Notes: generated by a model not told the origin, from the sequence alone. 64,000 nt of DNA from Pseudopyrenochaeta lycopersici (GCA_003313425.1 NHZP01000003.1:1-64000); one strand, 5' to 3'. Shown: positions 45,784 through 56,999, numbered from the stretch's first letter. Translations and numbers: made by a program.

Positions 45784-47132
45784 CAGTGACCCCGCAAAAG
45801 TTTCCGTTGCACAAGCGCGACGCGTTCCTTCACAACATCTCCTTCTCAACTTTCATGTATTATAACTATGCCACCACAACGCTGAATTTTACAAGAAATA
45901 GACCAAAATGTGCGCAGAGGTCCTAATTTAACTGTCTAGCAGCAGGATTAAATTATTAGGATGCTGCATAGTAGTTCTACAGTTGCTTAAGTTGCTAACG
46001 CGTATCGCTAAAGCGAAAGCGCCATACGCGACCTAAGGAAAAAATATTAACAAATAGGTATAACTGTTAATAAACCTCGCAGCAGTTAACCGCCTATACT
46101 ATCCCTTTATTAAAAGAAGATTATCTATCGTAAAGCACGCGCGCAGCTAAAAATTAAGTACAAAGAGCTAGCTAAAGTAGTAGTAGTTGTAAATCTAGAT
46201 AGCACCTCTTCGAAGCCACCTAGTAATAACATATTAGCACGATTCCTTAAAAGACAAGGCCTCACTTATTAACCTTATAAAAAACGTCCTAAGCTTAATC
46301 GCTCGCGTGCGTTAAGGCGCCTTAAGTTCTGTAAGGAGTACTCTTAATTCCTGTAGCATTAGCGCATAGTTAAGTTCTTAGATAAGTGCCTAGTTTAGAA
46401 GGGCTTAGGGCAAAACTAAGAGTAGGTTTTTCGAAAACTAGATAAGAAATAGAAGGTAATAATACTGTAAACTTATAGCTGTAGTAAAAAGGTTATATAA
46501 ATAGTATAAGGCTTAATATAGTTAGATAAACGCAGGCATGCTAGAAGAAGTCCTCTAGTTATAATAGAGCGTAATTTTAATATAAAAAAGTAAGGGTACT
46601 CCGCTAAAAGTTACATTAAGGCCTTCACTAAAGGACTTCTACCTTCTTAGCATTATTCTTAGCTTTTTATGCAGGATAACGCGCGCATACACACAGCAGC
46701 TGTAACGCGTAAGTTCCTTCACGAGCACTACATCACTACTATTAAATAGCCAGCATACTCACCTAATCTTAACCTAATTAAGCACCTCTAGTAGTACCTA
46801 AAGAAGCGCATATATAAATTATATCTATAATATAATAATTATAGCTAAGCTATAGAAGAGTAGGATAGCTTTTATAGTGCATTAAAAGAGTGCTGGCGGC
46901 GCATCCTAGCCAGGCTCATCAAGAGCCTCATCTTAAGTATGCGACGACGAATCGCTACATGCACAAAGGCGCAAGGATGGCAAACTAGATACTGACCATC
47001 TGAGCAACCTGTGACTTAAATAATAATAATTATATAATGTTTTGGCTGAGATCCATGGTGTTGAAGTTTGGTGTACATATGCTTGTGAGGGTGGCTCGTG
47101 CGTGCGCAACGGAAACTTTTGCGGGGTCACTG
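45784..47132 (+). mobile_element. Tc1/mariner element M3 (1349 bp)
   Basis: Inverted ends CAGTGACCCCGCAAAAGTTT and CAACGGAAACTTTTGCGGGG are flanked by TA (45782-45783, 47133-47134). Inserted in the integrase of copia-1. The terminal sequence differs from M1/M2 (GTGACCCCGC against GTGCCCTTCC), so it is a related subfamily. Confidence 0.9.
45868..46995 (+). pseudogene. Tc1-type transposase, RIP-inactivated (M3)
   Basis: 376 codons from ATG to TGA, no frameshift. LFMQDNARIHTA keeps the second Asp; the last block reads YSPNLNLIKHL, with Lys in place of the catalytic Glu (G-to-A). More than 25 in-frame TAG/TAA codons. Confidence 0.85.
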
Positions 47133-47859
47133 TAATACATAATACTCTTAAAGAAATCGCGACCTAGGTAAGGACTGTTAAACTTTTAGAAAAGCGCACC
47201 TAGTATCTAGAAACTAAGACTTTCTATAAGGATAATACTACATAACAAAGTAGCGATTAGTAGAAGCAATTAAGATACTACTATAGAAGAAAAGCAATAG
47301 GCGCGTACCTAACACCGCTAGTAACTCTACTACTAGTAGCCTCATTAGCTTAAGCCTTTATAAATAGTATAGAAACTAGAGAGGCAGCAGAGCAGGGGAC
47401 GTCTAAGACAGTCCTATAAGCGGCAGCATTTATAGCAGGCACAGAAGTAGGCTATATAGGGCAGTGTGATAGCAAACCTATTAACAAAGCGCAGTTAAAA
47501 AGAATACTTACTAACAGAGTTAAACCTTATTATAATTAATTACTACTACTACTACTAACAGCATATTCAAGACTTAAGGATTACCTACTATTTAAGATGT
47601 TTAGGGAAGTAGAAAGAACGCACCTAGATAGTTATTACTAAATAAAGTCCTAGATAGAAATACTAGCAGGACTAGTAAGAAGGTTAGGATAACAGATCTT
47701 AGACTGCATATAGGTGTATACCTATAAGCTTAATAAGCATCACTACTTTATTAAATGCAAAGCAAGGTTAGTAGTTTAAGGCGATTAATAAAGAAACATC
47801 ACAGCTTAAGACACATACGCGGCTACGCTAGCTAGTTAGTCCTTCTGCATGCTTATAGC

Positions 47860-48109
47860 TGTAATGGGCTGCGCCCTTTAAGCAGGAGAGGCTTCGCTAC
47901 TATCGCACGGGGAAAGAACTCCTTAATCTCCTCTGCCCCCTTTTCTTATCAGCTCGTACAAGTTAGCAGCCAGAGGAGCACGTTCCTCTTCACTCGTACG
48001 AACATATATATATATCCTCTAAGGATACCTGTAACCTCTTCTGTATCTTTCTCCTTCTGTAGTATAGGACAAATGCACACTCGTTAGTTAGGCCTCTTCG
48101 CCCATAACA
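47860..48109 (+). repeat. Solo gypsy-A LTR inside copia-1, perfect 5-bp target duplication
   Basis: 250 bp, TGTAATGGGCTGCG to CGCCCATAACA, flanked by ATAGC (47855-47859 and 48110-48114). Orientation is opposite to the host gypsy-A copy. It interrupts the RT frame of copia-1. It is less mutated than the LTRs of copy 1 and copy 2. Confidence 0.95.
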
Positions 48110-49460
48110 ATAGCTATAGCTGCAAGGTTTAATCTTAAACTTAAGTAATTCGACGTCGCAAATGCGTTCATACATGCAGGTATTAATTAAGAAGTATTTA
48201 TAAGAATGCCTTAAGGATACTAGAAGCTAAGCATACCCCTTAAAGTCTAGAAGGCCCTATATAGTCTCTAAATCTTACTACTATTATAGTAGAAAGAATT
48301 TACCTTAACACTAGTTAAACTAGGTTTTTAGCGAGTTCTATATAAGCTATGTTATCTAATTAGAAATAGGATAATTGTCTTCTTCTATATAGATGATATT
48401 ATTGTCGCTTACTATTAGTTAGTAGAAGCAGAAGCTGCGAGCGTTATTAAGTTAATCTAAAGGAAATACCTATGTATAGGAGGAGATAACCTCTACTAGT
48501 TCCTAGGGATAGAGGTAATTAGAGACCGTAACTAAGGTACAATATAACTGTTACAGCCCTCCTATCTTAATAAGATTAGTAAGCTTACGGACTAGAAGGA
48601 TATCCGCTACAACACTCTAATAGTAAGCATTAAACACAAACTACAGGATAACCTAGCAATAGCCCTAAATATTAACAGGTACCAGCGTAAGATTAGGTCT
48701 CTTTTATTCGCGTCAGTAACTACGCGTCTAGACGTGGCCTTTGCAGTATCACATCTTGCCCGCTTCTTTGCAAATCTAAGCCCTAAGCACTAGGAAGCTA
48801 CTAATTATGTACTACTATACCTTTTTAATATAAGGAATAAGGCTCTAGAGCTCAGCCGCGGCAATAATCTTAAAGCAGCTAGTAATACCTCCTTCGCGGA
48901 TAATACTCTTAACTAGAAGAGCTCGCAAGGATATATAATTAAGTTATTTAGAGGACTTATTGCCTAGAGAGCTAGTAAGCAAGATACAGTAATAACCTTT
49001 ATAACTGAAGCTAAGCTGCTTACTCTCTCCTAAGTAGCTAAAGAAGTAATATTTACTATGCGCTTACTAAACGAGCTGTAAGTAACATTACTAGATCCTG
49101 TAATTACTATCTCTTGTAATAACACTTAAACGATACGCCTTATAACTAAAGACGTAGCAAGACTACAGACTAAATTAAGGCACGTAGACATCTACAATTA
49201 CTAGCTAAGATAAGAGGTTACTTAAGGGATAATTAAAGTTAAGTATATATAATCTAACAACATAATAGTAGATAGACTTACTAAATCCTTGCCTATAACT
49301 AAATAGATAATGTTTCTCTACCTTCTTAGATTAGTAGATAGATATAATATAGTATTAAAGGATATAAGATTAGAAGAGATGTAAGCGCGATTAGAGGACC
49401 TTATTATGTAGGTTAGGCCAGATTATCTAGCTTAATAAGGGCTCCTAAGCTGAGGGAGTG

Positions 49461-49671
49461 TGTTAGATAATAGGTACCTAGAATATCCAGCCGGCCTACG
49501 TTATGTGCAGACACAAGAGGGATAGTCACGTAACACTAATCTCGGGTGTAACAACACAACACCTAAGGAAGTAAAAGGAGACGGAGGATTGAATGAATTA
49601 ACAATTATTAGACCCTATCAAGATTCATCTATTATTTATTGCCTGTCGCGTGAAGACCCTTAAGTCTGACA
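49461..49671 (+). repeat. copia-1 3' LTR
   Basis: 211 bp, TGTTAG to CTGACA, preceded by CTGAGGGAG and followed by GTAGT. Confidence 0.9.
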
Positions 49672-50756
49672 GTAGTCTACATAGAATTGTAGTCCTCCTC
49701 TTAGCTTGCGTACGAATAGTATAGGTAAGGCTGCTAGTAAGCTGCTCGCACAGATAAACTCTTTGTCTAGGAGGTCTAATAACGTCTTCCTTAGTACTAA
49801 GAGTTTATATCTTAATATTACGTAGAGAGGTCTGTATAGTATCTCTAGCTTCTATCTATCCTTCTCTTCTAACTTTATTACGTAGTCTTATTATAGGCCT
49901 TACTGTAGAGGTAGCTTATTCCCTTCCTTAGGTAGGAATATCTTTAGATAAGGTTATACGTAAGCTAGTAGGGCGTTATATATTTCTTATAGTATTTTTT
50001 AGACTTTTAGGCGTAGTACTTTCTTAATATTCCTTAGGCTTATAGTAAAGATTTAAGTCTTACTATAACTTTATCTATAGTATTGTACGTAGTATTAGAA
50101 AGCTACAGCTAATACTAGGGTATAGCTAAAGTCTAAGGTAGCGTGTTCTATACTACGTATAGTAACCTTATATACTTTTAAGTACAGAAGTTTCTTCTCT
50201 GCGTTAATAACGCCTTTAATACTCTCTAACTAAGTCTTCTTAAGAATTATGTTATATTAGTAAGTAGTTAGGGTAACGTACGCAGCTGCGTGCTGCTATA
50301 TTCCTCCTACGTCTAATAAAAATTTAGTAACATATAATACTATACTCTTTTATTTATTTACCTCTTTAATCTTAATAGGGAAGACCTTAATGCGTAGTAA
50401 GTTTAAGTCCCTTATAAGTTTCTTACTTAATAAACAGTAGGTGTAGCAACTATTATTAATTATAGTAGTAGCTAGTTCTATAGAATTAATAATAACATTT
50501 ATAGATATAGGTTTTATAGTTGCTAGCTATAGTAAAAGTAACTTTATTATTTGTATAGGGTTTTAGACTTATGCGGGCTCTAGCACATAACTTTATACTA
50601 GAGCTACTCTTTTCCCTTATCTAAGGAGGATAGGGATTCTATTACTTATTTAGTAGTTATAGATATAATCTTTATAAGTTTTATAAGTTTATTAACCTGT
50701 CTTATATAATAGCCTTCTTAGCTATTTAATAACTTTGTTATACACTAGGCTACTTA

Positions 50757-52106
50757 CAGTGCCCTTCCAAAAGTTCTCGCCGCGCTAGTGCGACGCGCTC
50801 CATTACAACAACACCACCTCAACTTTGCAGTATTATAATTATGCTACTACAACGCCAAATTCTTTAAGAAATAGACTAAAATACGCGCAGACGTCTTAAT
50901 TTAACAGTCTAGCAGCGGAATTAAATTATTAGGATGCTGCATAGTAGTGCTACAGTCGCTGAAGTTGCTGACGCGTTTGGCCGCAGTAAACGCGGTATAC
51001 GCGACATGAGGAAAAGATATCAACAAACTAGTAAAACAACAGATAAACCTCGCAGCAGTAGACCACCTATACTATCACTTTATCAGAAGAAGGTTATCTA
51101 TCGCAAAGCACGCGCACAGCTAAAAATTACGTACAAAGAGCTAGCTGAAGAGGCAGTAGTCATGAATCCAGATAGCACCACTTTAAAGCTACCTAGCTAT
51201 TCTACATTGCGGCGGTATCTTAAAGGACAAGGCCTCACTAAATCTCCTTATAAAAAGCGTCTAAAGCTTAATAAATCGCGTGCGTTACAGCGGCTTAAGT
51301 TCTGTAGAGAGTACTCTTCTTTCCTGTGGTATTAACGCACTATGCGCTTCTTAGATAAGTACTCCTTTTAGAAGGGCTTAGGGTAAACACAAGAGTAAGT
51401 ATTTTATAATTTACAAGAGAAATAGAAGATAATAATGCTTTAAACCTATAGCTATAGTAAGAAGGTAGCATAGATAGTGTAGGGTTTAATATAGCTAGAT
51501 AAACGTAGGCGTGCGCAGAGGAGCCCTCTAGTCATAATAGAGCGCGATCCTGATGCTCCAAACTATAGATACTCCGCCAAAAGTTACATTAAGGCTTTAA
51601 AGAAAGGCCTCTTATAATTATAGCGTCGTTTACAGCTTTTTATGCAGGATAACGCGCGCGTACATATAACTACAGCTATAAGGAGATTTCTGGCTGAGCA
51701 CTACATCAGTACAGTTAACTAGCCACCCTACTCACCTAATCTTAACCTAATTAAGCACCTCTAGTAGTATCTTAAAAAGCTTATGTATAGATCCTATCCT
51801 TAGTATAATAATTATAGTTAAGCTATAGAGGAGTGGGATAGCTTTTGCGCTGCATTGAAAAGTTGCTGGCGTCGCATACTAGCCAGCCTGATTCGGCGCC
51901 TCATCATAAGCATGCCACGACGAATTGATGCATGCAAGAAAGCGCGAGGGTAGCAAACGAAATATTGAACCTGTGCGCAACTGCTGCTTCAAAAAAAATT
52001 AAATTATATTATATATTGGCTGAGATTCATAGTGTTGAAGTTTTGTGCCCATGTGCTGGTGAGGGTGGCTCGTGCGTGCGCGGCGAGAACTTTTGGAAGG
52101 GCACTG
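50757..52106 (+). mobile_element. Tc1/mariner element M2 (1350 bp)
   Basis: Ends CAGTGCCCTTCCAAAAGTTC, inverted on the right, flanked by TA (50755-50756, 52107-52108). Same subfamily as M1. Inserted in the protease/gag junction region of gypsy-A copy 2. Confidence 0.95.
50841..51968 (+). pseudogene. Tc1-type transposase, partly RIP-inactivated (M2)
   Basis: 376 codons from ATG to TGA with no frameshift. The longest uninterrupted stretch (50934-51335, 133 codons) holds the helix-turn-helix (ATVAEVADAFGRSKRGIRDM), the GRPR-like SSRPPILSLYQKK and the second helix-turn-helix (YKELAEEAVVM). LFMQDNARVHITTA carries the second Asp; the third block is NLNLIKHL (Glu to Lys). Less degraded than M1. Confidence 0.9.
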
Positions 52107-53037
52107 TAGTAGTCGTGCAGACTACACCTTAAACAGGCGCCGTTCTCTTTTCTTTCTTAGACCTATTTACGTGTTCCCTAGAACTTTTTTCTAGGTTTTA
52201 CATAGAGCTAGTAAGCTCCTATAGAAGTTATCTAGTTTATCTTATTATTATCTCTTTAAGTTATTAGTTAGCTCTACGTGTTATACGCTTTACTTATATA
52301 GCTCTTACTTATAGTAATTCTCTCTACAGCTCTTAAATTTTCTTAGGTTACTTTAGTCTATTATATAAACTCTTTATATATTTCTCTAAATAGTAGTTAA
52401 TAACCTGCTTAGGTCTTTAGTAGCTTACTATTTAAGCTGCTCTTATAATAGTTAATCTTCTAAACGTAGCTTGCGTTATCTAACCTAGCTTTAAGGAGCT
52501 TAAGGTTAAATGCTTAGATATAATGGTTAAATTCTATTCTTCCTTACTTAGTCGTACAGAGGTATTTAAGGGCCTTCTCCCTTGCTGTAGGGTCCTTAAA
52601 GAAGTTATTAAGGTAGGACTATAGCTTAAGAAGGGATAGCGTTGCTAGCCTATTTATAAGGTTTATTACGTATAGGCTAAGGGCGTTAAACGCTTAGCCT
52701 GTTGTACAAGTAATAACGTAATTTACTCTGCTGTTATTGTCTAGGTAGGCTGCACGGTCTCTGTATAGCTTTGCTTAGACCTTTATTTTCTATTAAAGAT
52801 ATTGCTTATGCGAGCCTTTCTTAAAGACTTCTATATTTAGCAGTCTTAGTTTCCTAATCTCTTATATAAGAGAGTCTTGCTGTTCTATTAAAAAGAGGGT
52901 AGAGACTATGCGTACTGTCTGTGCACTGCTTAGTTTAGCAACTAAGTTCTTTAGCTCCTAAACTTAGTTCTGTAATAACTTGTATAGCTGGCTCTGCTGT
53001 TAACTAGCTAACTTGTTAAGGCTGTCTTATAAGGAGT

Positions 53038-53415
53038 TGTTGCAAACAACGCGCTGTGACCTTGGGTACGGTCGGCTCACGTGCGCGCTGACGTAGGAGC
53101 TTACCCTGGAGAGACACGTCTTTTGTGTGCATTCAAGGGCGCGCTCACGTACGCGCTTACGTGCGCGCTTACGTGCAAGCTGATGGGCAAGCTCACGCAG
53201 GAGACACCTGAAGGTAGACTTACGTACGCGATCACGTGCGCGCTTGCGCACGCGTACACGCTGCTCACGCTCCTACTGTATAATGGCCCCTATAATAGGC
53301 CGTGCTCAGCTCCCCTTTATATAGCTGGCTCTCCTAAAGCCTCCTAGATAAAACAGTAGTCCATCTCATAGATCACCTGGGTAACTGTTGCCAAGCTCTC
53401 CCTTTTTCCTCTACA
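53038..53415. repeat. Solo LTR family X, copy 3, with 5-bp target duplication
   Basis: 378 bp, TGTTGCAAAC to CTCTACA, flanked by GGAGT (53033-53037 and 53416-53420). Inserted in the gag of gypsy-A copy 2. CACGTG/TCACGTGCG array present, with some T changes. Confidence 0.9.
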
Positions 53416-53652
53416 GGAGTTAACTGTTACTAATAGATCTTCTACTAAGGGTTAGTTATTGCGTAGTTATCAGGGGTCGTGCTAATGTAACTAGTGTTGC
53501 TAAGGTGCGTGCTGGTGCTGCTAGTGTTGCTGCTGTCCTAAAGCTCCTGTTATCTATATCTAGTGCTCTTGTTATTATAGCTTGTACGCTTGTTAGTTTA
53601 AGGGCCCTTAGTGTCCGTCTATTATTTTTTAGGTTGTTAATCTTTCTCCTTA

Positions 53653-53902
53653 TATTATAGGCGAAGAGGCCTAGCTAACAAGTGTGTATTTGTCCTATAC
53701 TACAGAAGGAGAAAGATAGAGAAGATGTTATAGGTATCCTTAGAGGATATATATATATATTCGTATAAGTAAAGAGGAACGTGCTCCTCTAGCTACTAAC
53801 TTGTACGAGCTAATAAGAAAAGGGGGCAGAGGAGATTAAGGAGTTCCTTCCCCGTGCGATAGTAGCGAAGCCACTCCTACTCAAAGGGCGCAGCCTATTA
53901 CA
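53653..53902 (-). repeat. gypsy-A copy 2, 5' LTR
   Basis: 250 bp, aligned without gaps to the LTR at 17355. Outer flank CTTAT; the matching flank on the left was lost with the 3' end. Confidence 0.85.
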
Positions 53903-55470
53903 CTTATAATAAGCGTTACAGATATCTAGCTTAGAATACTACTTAGTAGCTACTAATTACTCTAAAGACTCTATAATAAGAAGTAAAGAGTAATAATTCT
54001 TAATAGTAATCTTATTTAGTCTTCTATAGTCTATATAAAAGTATAAACTACTATTTTTATTTTTAGTAAAGAGAATAAGGGCTTTTATAAGAGACCTTAA
54101 GCGCCTTATTTAGCCTTTTACTAGTAACCCTTAGATATACTTTTATAATACTTCTAATTTAGTTACTAAGAGGTTATATAAAGGCTACTATAGTAGCTAA
54201 GTACCTTCCTCTAAGTTAATAGCTAGATTCTAGGGCCTATAGTCTAGTAGGAGGCTTATAACCTCTTCTAAGCCTATATTATCGTAATCTATATAGTCTT
54301 TAAGTATCTATCCTATAATAAGTAAATTATGGCTAGTCTAGTTAACTATATAGATAGTAAGTATATATATATTAGTTTATATACTTTAGAGAGTTCTTTT
54401 AAATTCTTTAGTATCTTTAATTCTAACTTACTTAAAAAGCTTAGTATTTCCTCTTTTAGAGCTCTAGAAAAGTATTCTATACTAAGTATAGTTTAACTTA
54501 GAGTTAACTTAATTAATTTATAGTAGGCTTAGGTAGATTTTAAACTTTTTAATATCTACTATAATAAAAGAGACTAATTCTATCTATTTTTGCTATCTTA
54601 AGTCTATTATAGCTACTTTTACTCTAGTAGTATTATAAATAGTTAAATTTTTACTACTAACGCTTCTTACTAGGAAGTCTAGTATAGGCTTAATAACTAA
54701 GTCTTACTTTTTAGCTAAAACTACTAATGTGCCGTTGCACAGGGTACCTGGGCAATCAGGTGATGATGGGTTTCCTTTGTCAGCGAAATTTGGTGATAAG
54801 ACGTGGAGATGCGACATGCACCAAACGTGATGCACCATGCACCACACACCACGAGAATTCACTTCAAAACTGAGATTTTGCAAAGTAGCTAGTGCATTAG
54901 CTACGTCAATTCATGAGATTTCAGACCATTTTGTTTATTACTTTTAATTAGGCTCCATACTTACCTTCGTTTCTAGCAGACTGCACAGGCAGGGCTGCTC
55001 CTGTTATTCACGCACGGTTGGATTCCAACGTTACCTCTCATTCACAACACCAGAACTGCGGGATTGTACCGAACCACCTTGTTAACTCCACACTAATAGG
55101 AGGTTAAGCTGTAACTCTCTATTTATAAAGGCTTTAATTTCTTTTAAGGTACTAATAGTAGTAACTACTATTAATAACTTTACTTAAAGAGGATAAATAG
55201 TCTCTTATAAGTTTCTTTTCTTAGAAGTTTCTTTAAAGAGTTTTAGATAGGCTGTAAGGTAAAGTCCTAGTCCTTATAGCTCTTCTTTTTTCTCTTATTC
55301 TAAGTAAATAAGACATTTTCTTTAGTATTTAGCTTTAGATATTAGAGTTTATAATATCCTTTCTTACTATAGAAGTAGTAGGCCCTTTTAGCTATATTTA
55401 GAGTAAAAGAAGGCCTACTAAGTTTCTTTAGGAAATTCTATTACTTTTTATCTTCTTTTTAGCTTACGAC
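53903..55470 (-). mobile_element. Third gypsy-type relic (gypsy-C), gag zinc knuckle to RT start
   Basis: On the minus strand: a degraded CCHC knuckle (AYYFYSKKGYYKL, about 55395-55345), a linker, then after a Z repeat (54728-55092) further sequence ending in an RT start (VTIKN-like ITIKNYYSLLLIIESL, then KLDICNAYYK) at about 54010-53910. It is cut at RT exactly where the gypsy-A copy 2 LTR begins, so gypsy-A inserted here; the other half is not seen on the left side. RIP is heavy. Confidence 0.55.
54728..55092 (+). repeat. Dispersed repeat Z, copy 3, with 4-bp target duplication
   Basis: 365 bp, TGTGCCGTTGCAC to AACTCCACA, flanked by CTAA on both sides (54724-54727 and 55093-55096). It has an extra 14-bp ACGTGATGCACC-type repeat compared with copy 2. 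Nearly free of RIP inside a RIP-mutated host. Confidence 0.85.
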
Positions 55471-55870
55471 GGAAAAAGTTATAATATGGATTCTACGAAG
55501 GATTGCAGAATCCTTTGCACTTCCCGTGCTCTAGTTTTGATGCAACTCTCATGTAGCCTGCAGGAAGTAGCTTTTAATTATAATATCTATTTTCTACGTA
55601 TATTAAAGCGAGAGTGTGTAAGATATTTAATAACTAAGTTTGTATATAAGAGAAGTCTTGTGTTGAAGAAGCTTCACTCGTTGTCTAGATTAGGAGCTTC
55701 GTGGACTAGAGAAATTAGTAGGCGCTATAATTGAATGTACGCGCAGCAATGGTTAGAGACGAGTGCTAGTTGATAGAGACTATCATAGCAAGAAATGAAA
55801 GAAATAAAGAAGACGTTGGGAATTGGATTATGGTCAACTAGATGTTGTACTAGTCCTATGCTATAACACA
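55471..55870. other. Unresolved region, possible LTR edge of gypsy-C
   Basis: Composition returns to normal near 55480. An 82-codon plus-strand ORF (55486-55734) has no recognisable domain or promoter. The minus strand reads like the 5' leader side of a retroelement, but neither LTR boundaries nor a primer-binding site can be fixed. Confidence 0.35.
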
Positions 55871-56872
55871 CTACTTGCTTCCAAAATTCTTTGTTAACCA
55901 CTGCGCAATACGCTTTACTACTTCTTCCGGTGCCTCATACTGTGGCCAATGAGCCGATTCTATGATCTCACCCACCTCCAAATGCGGCAGTAGTGCTTCT
56001 TTGTACGGCGCCATCAACTCTGCTCGACAGACGGTATCTTCAGAACAACCTAGATACAGCGCTGGTACATCTACCACGTCTCTTTCCTTTGGCAGTTGCG
56101 TATCCGCCACCAGATGTATGTTGTCTTTGGTAGCAACATACCAGCACTGAGGCGCTTGAAACCCATCGCGGGTCATGCGATCGACAAAATTTGCCTTAAA
56201 AGAAGCATCTTTCGCAAATGGGCGAAGGTCAGACCTAACTGGCTCATCCTTGAGGAGCCAATTTCGGAACGCTCCTGGAGTAGTAAACATGCGCATTCCT
56301 ATATCACCTTTGCTGTACATTAAGTTGAAAAACCGCTCGATGTTGTCGTACAGCAGCCGTGGACCATCAGGTGCTGCAAGAACCTCCCAGTAGGATAGAA
56401 ATGGTGCCCCAAATGCCTGTTGAGTTATAGCATTAATGTTATCTAGATCGAAAGCGTTGCGGTCTGGAGGCGCGTATGGAACGTTCATGTTCACGAGCCC
56501 AAGAACCCCGTCCGGGTGGTAATTATATAGTCGTGATGCAGCGGTGGAACCCCAGTCATGGCCGACGGAGATGACTTGAGGCTTGCCTTCTGCGTCAAGG
56601 ATCTCCGTGATATCCTTGGTTATTTTGTCCCAACGATATTCGATTGGATCGGTCGGCTTGTCTGTACCATCATACCCTAGCATATCTGGCACGATGACTG
56701 GGTGCCTTGTAGTTGACGCTAGACCTGTTGCAACATCCTTCCAGGTAGCAGCATGATCCGGATAGCCGTGGAGAAAAAGGAGTGCAGGCAGTGATTCGTC
56801 GCCGTCGATGACATAGTAGGTGTATGTATGACCTTGATTGGTCTTCAATGTCTTTTTTCGAAAAGCGTCCAT
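55871..56872 (-). CDS. Epoxide hydrolase (alpha/beta-hydrolase fold)
   Basis: 333-residue single-exon protein with the full set of soluble epoxide hydrolase motifs: oxyanion loop HGYP (35-38), nucleophile Asp106 in GHDWGS, lid tyrosines Tyr161 (YWE) and Tyr245 (CWYVATKDN), acidic residue in CSEDT (Glu278 or Asp279), and His308 in SAHWPQYEAPEEV. It would hydrolyse an epoxide to a diol through an Asp ester; a dehalogenase is less likely because of the two lid tyrosines. No signal peptide or membrane segment, so it is probably cytosolic. The ATG at 56872 has A at -3 and G at +4. No introns. Composition is normal with no RIP damage. It is isolated between transposon blocks, so I cannot tell whether the substrate is a xenobiotic or a metabolite. 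Confidence 0.92.
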   Translation of the reverse strand: MDAFRKKTLKTNQGHTYTYYVIDGDESLPALLFLHGYPDHAATWKDVATGLASTTRHPVIVPDMLGYDGTDKPTDPIEYRWDKITKDITEILDAEGKPQVISVGHDWGSTAASRLYNYHPDGVLGLVNMNVPYAPPDRNAFDLDNINAITQQAFGAPFLSYWEVLAAPDGPRLLYDNIERFFNLMYSKGDIGMRMFTTPGAFRNWLLKDEPVRSDLRPFAKDASFKANFVDRMTRDGFQAPQCWYVATKDNIHLVADTQLPKERDVVDVPALYLGCSEDTVCRAELMAPYKEALLPHLEVGEIIESAHWPQYEAPEEVVKRIAQWLTKNFGSK

Positions 56873-56999
56873 AGTGATGACGAAGACTAGTCGCTTTTCT
56901 AAGCTTCTCGAAAAAAAAAAGATCTTGTTCGTGTTGCCGCGTAACAGAATTAGAAATGCGTTTCTTTGAAGTTGGTTATTTGAAAGAACGAGCCTTCTC

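Larger units (their letters stand above)
43560..49440 (+). pseudogene. copia-1 gag-pol, RIP-inactivated and interrupted
   Basis: Gag starts before M4 (41593-42186) and continues to a zinc knuckle KCPAYRQRHSLSKC (about 44057-44095; the second Cys is Tyr). Protease: LDLGSTTHVCN near 44415, where LDSGSTTH is usual. Pre-integrase HRRLGHLGPAVIKHL near 44845, then integrase up to the M3 insertion at 45784. RT has FCMLIA before and FDVANAFIHAG after the solo LTR, and the active site YIDDIIVA near 48390 is intact. RNase H: SQGYIIKLFRG, TTEAKLLTLSQ and RHVDIYNYQLR (48930-49220). It ends in the polypurine tract. Confidence 0.85.
41382..49671 (+). mobile_element. Complete Ty1/copia retrotransposon (copia-1) nested in gypsy-A copy 2
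   Basis: Two 211-bp LTRs (41382-41592 and 49461-49671) begin TGTYAG and end TAACA or TGACA. The target duplication GTAGT is perfect on both sides (41377-41381, 49672-49676), and the gypsy sequence is continuous across it when compared with copy 1 at 15110. A polypurine tract (GAGGGAG) precedes the 3' LTR. Two Tc1/mariner copies and one solo gypsy-A LTR are inserted within; removing them leaves about 5.3 kb, normal for copia. Confidence 0.95.
38925..53620 (-). pseudogene. gypsy-A copy 2 gag-pol, RIP-inactivated and interrupted
   Basis: Collinear with copy 1: integrase end at about 39000-39070, YLDN RT motif near 41090, the VDYRAL block split by the copia insertion at 41382/49676, protease before and after the mariner at 50757, and gag up to about 53620 with the LTR-X inserted at 53038. 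The many TAG/TAA codons at Gln/Trp positions only partly coincide with those in copy 1, so the two copies were mutated separately. Copy 2 keeps slightly more C and G. Confidence 0.75.
38921..53902 (-). mobile_element. gypsy-A copy 2, with nested insertions, 3' end missing
   Basis: Same element as copy 1, from the pol C-terminus (38921, matching 12658) to the 5' LTR (53653-53902). It is interrupted by a copia element (41382-49671), a Tc1/mariner (50757-52106) and a solo LTR-X (53038-53415). Removing these leaves a collinear gag-pol. The segment between pol and the 3' LTR, present in copy 1, is absent; the left edge abuts a truncated pogo transposase, so a deletion joined them. Confidence 0.8.

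Noticed and set aside
16140..53640. Secondary-metabolite cluster or Starship-like cargo region around the epoxide hydrolase and acetyltransferase
   Set aside because: The genes are far apart and unrelated; no synthase, transporter, regulator or DUF3435 tyrosine recombinase was recognised.
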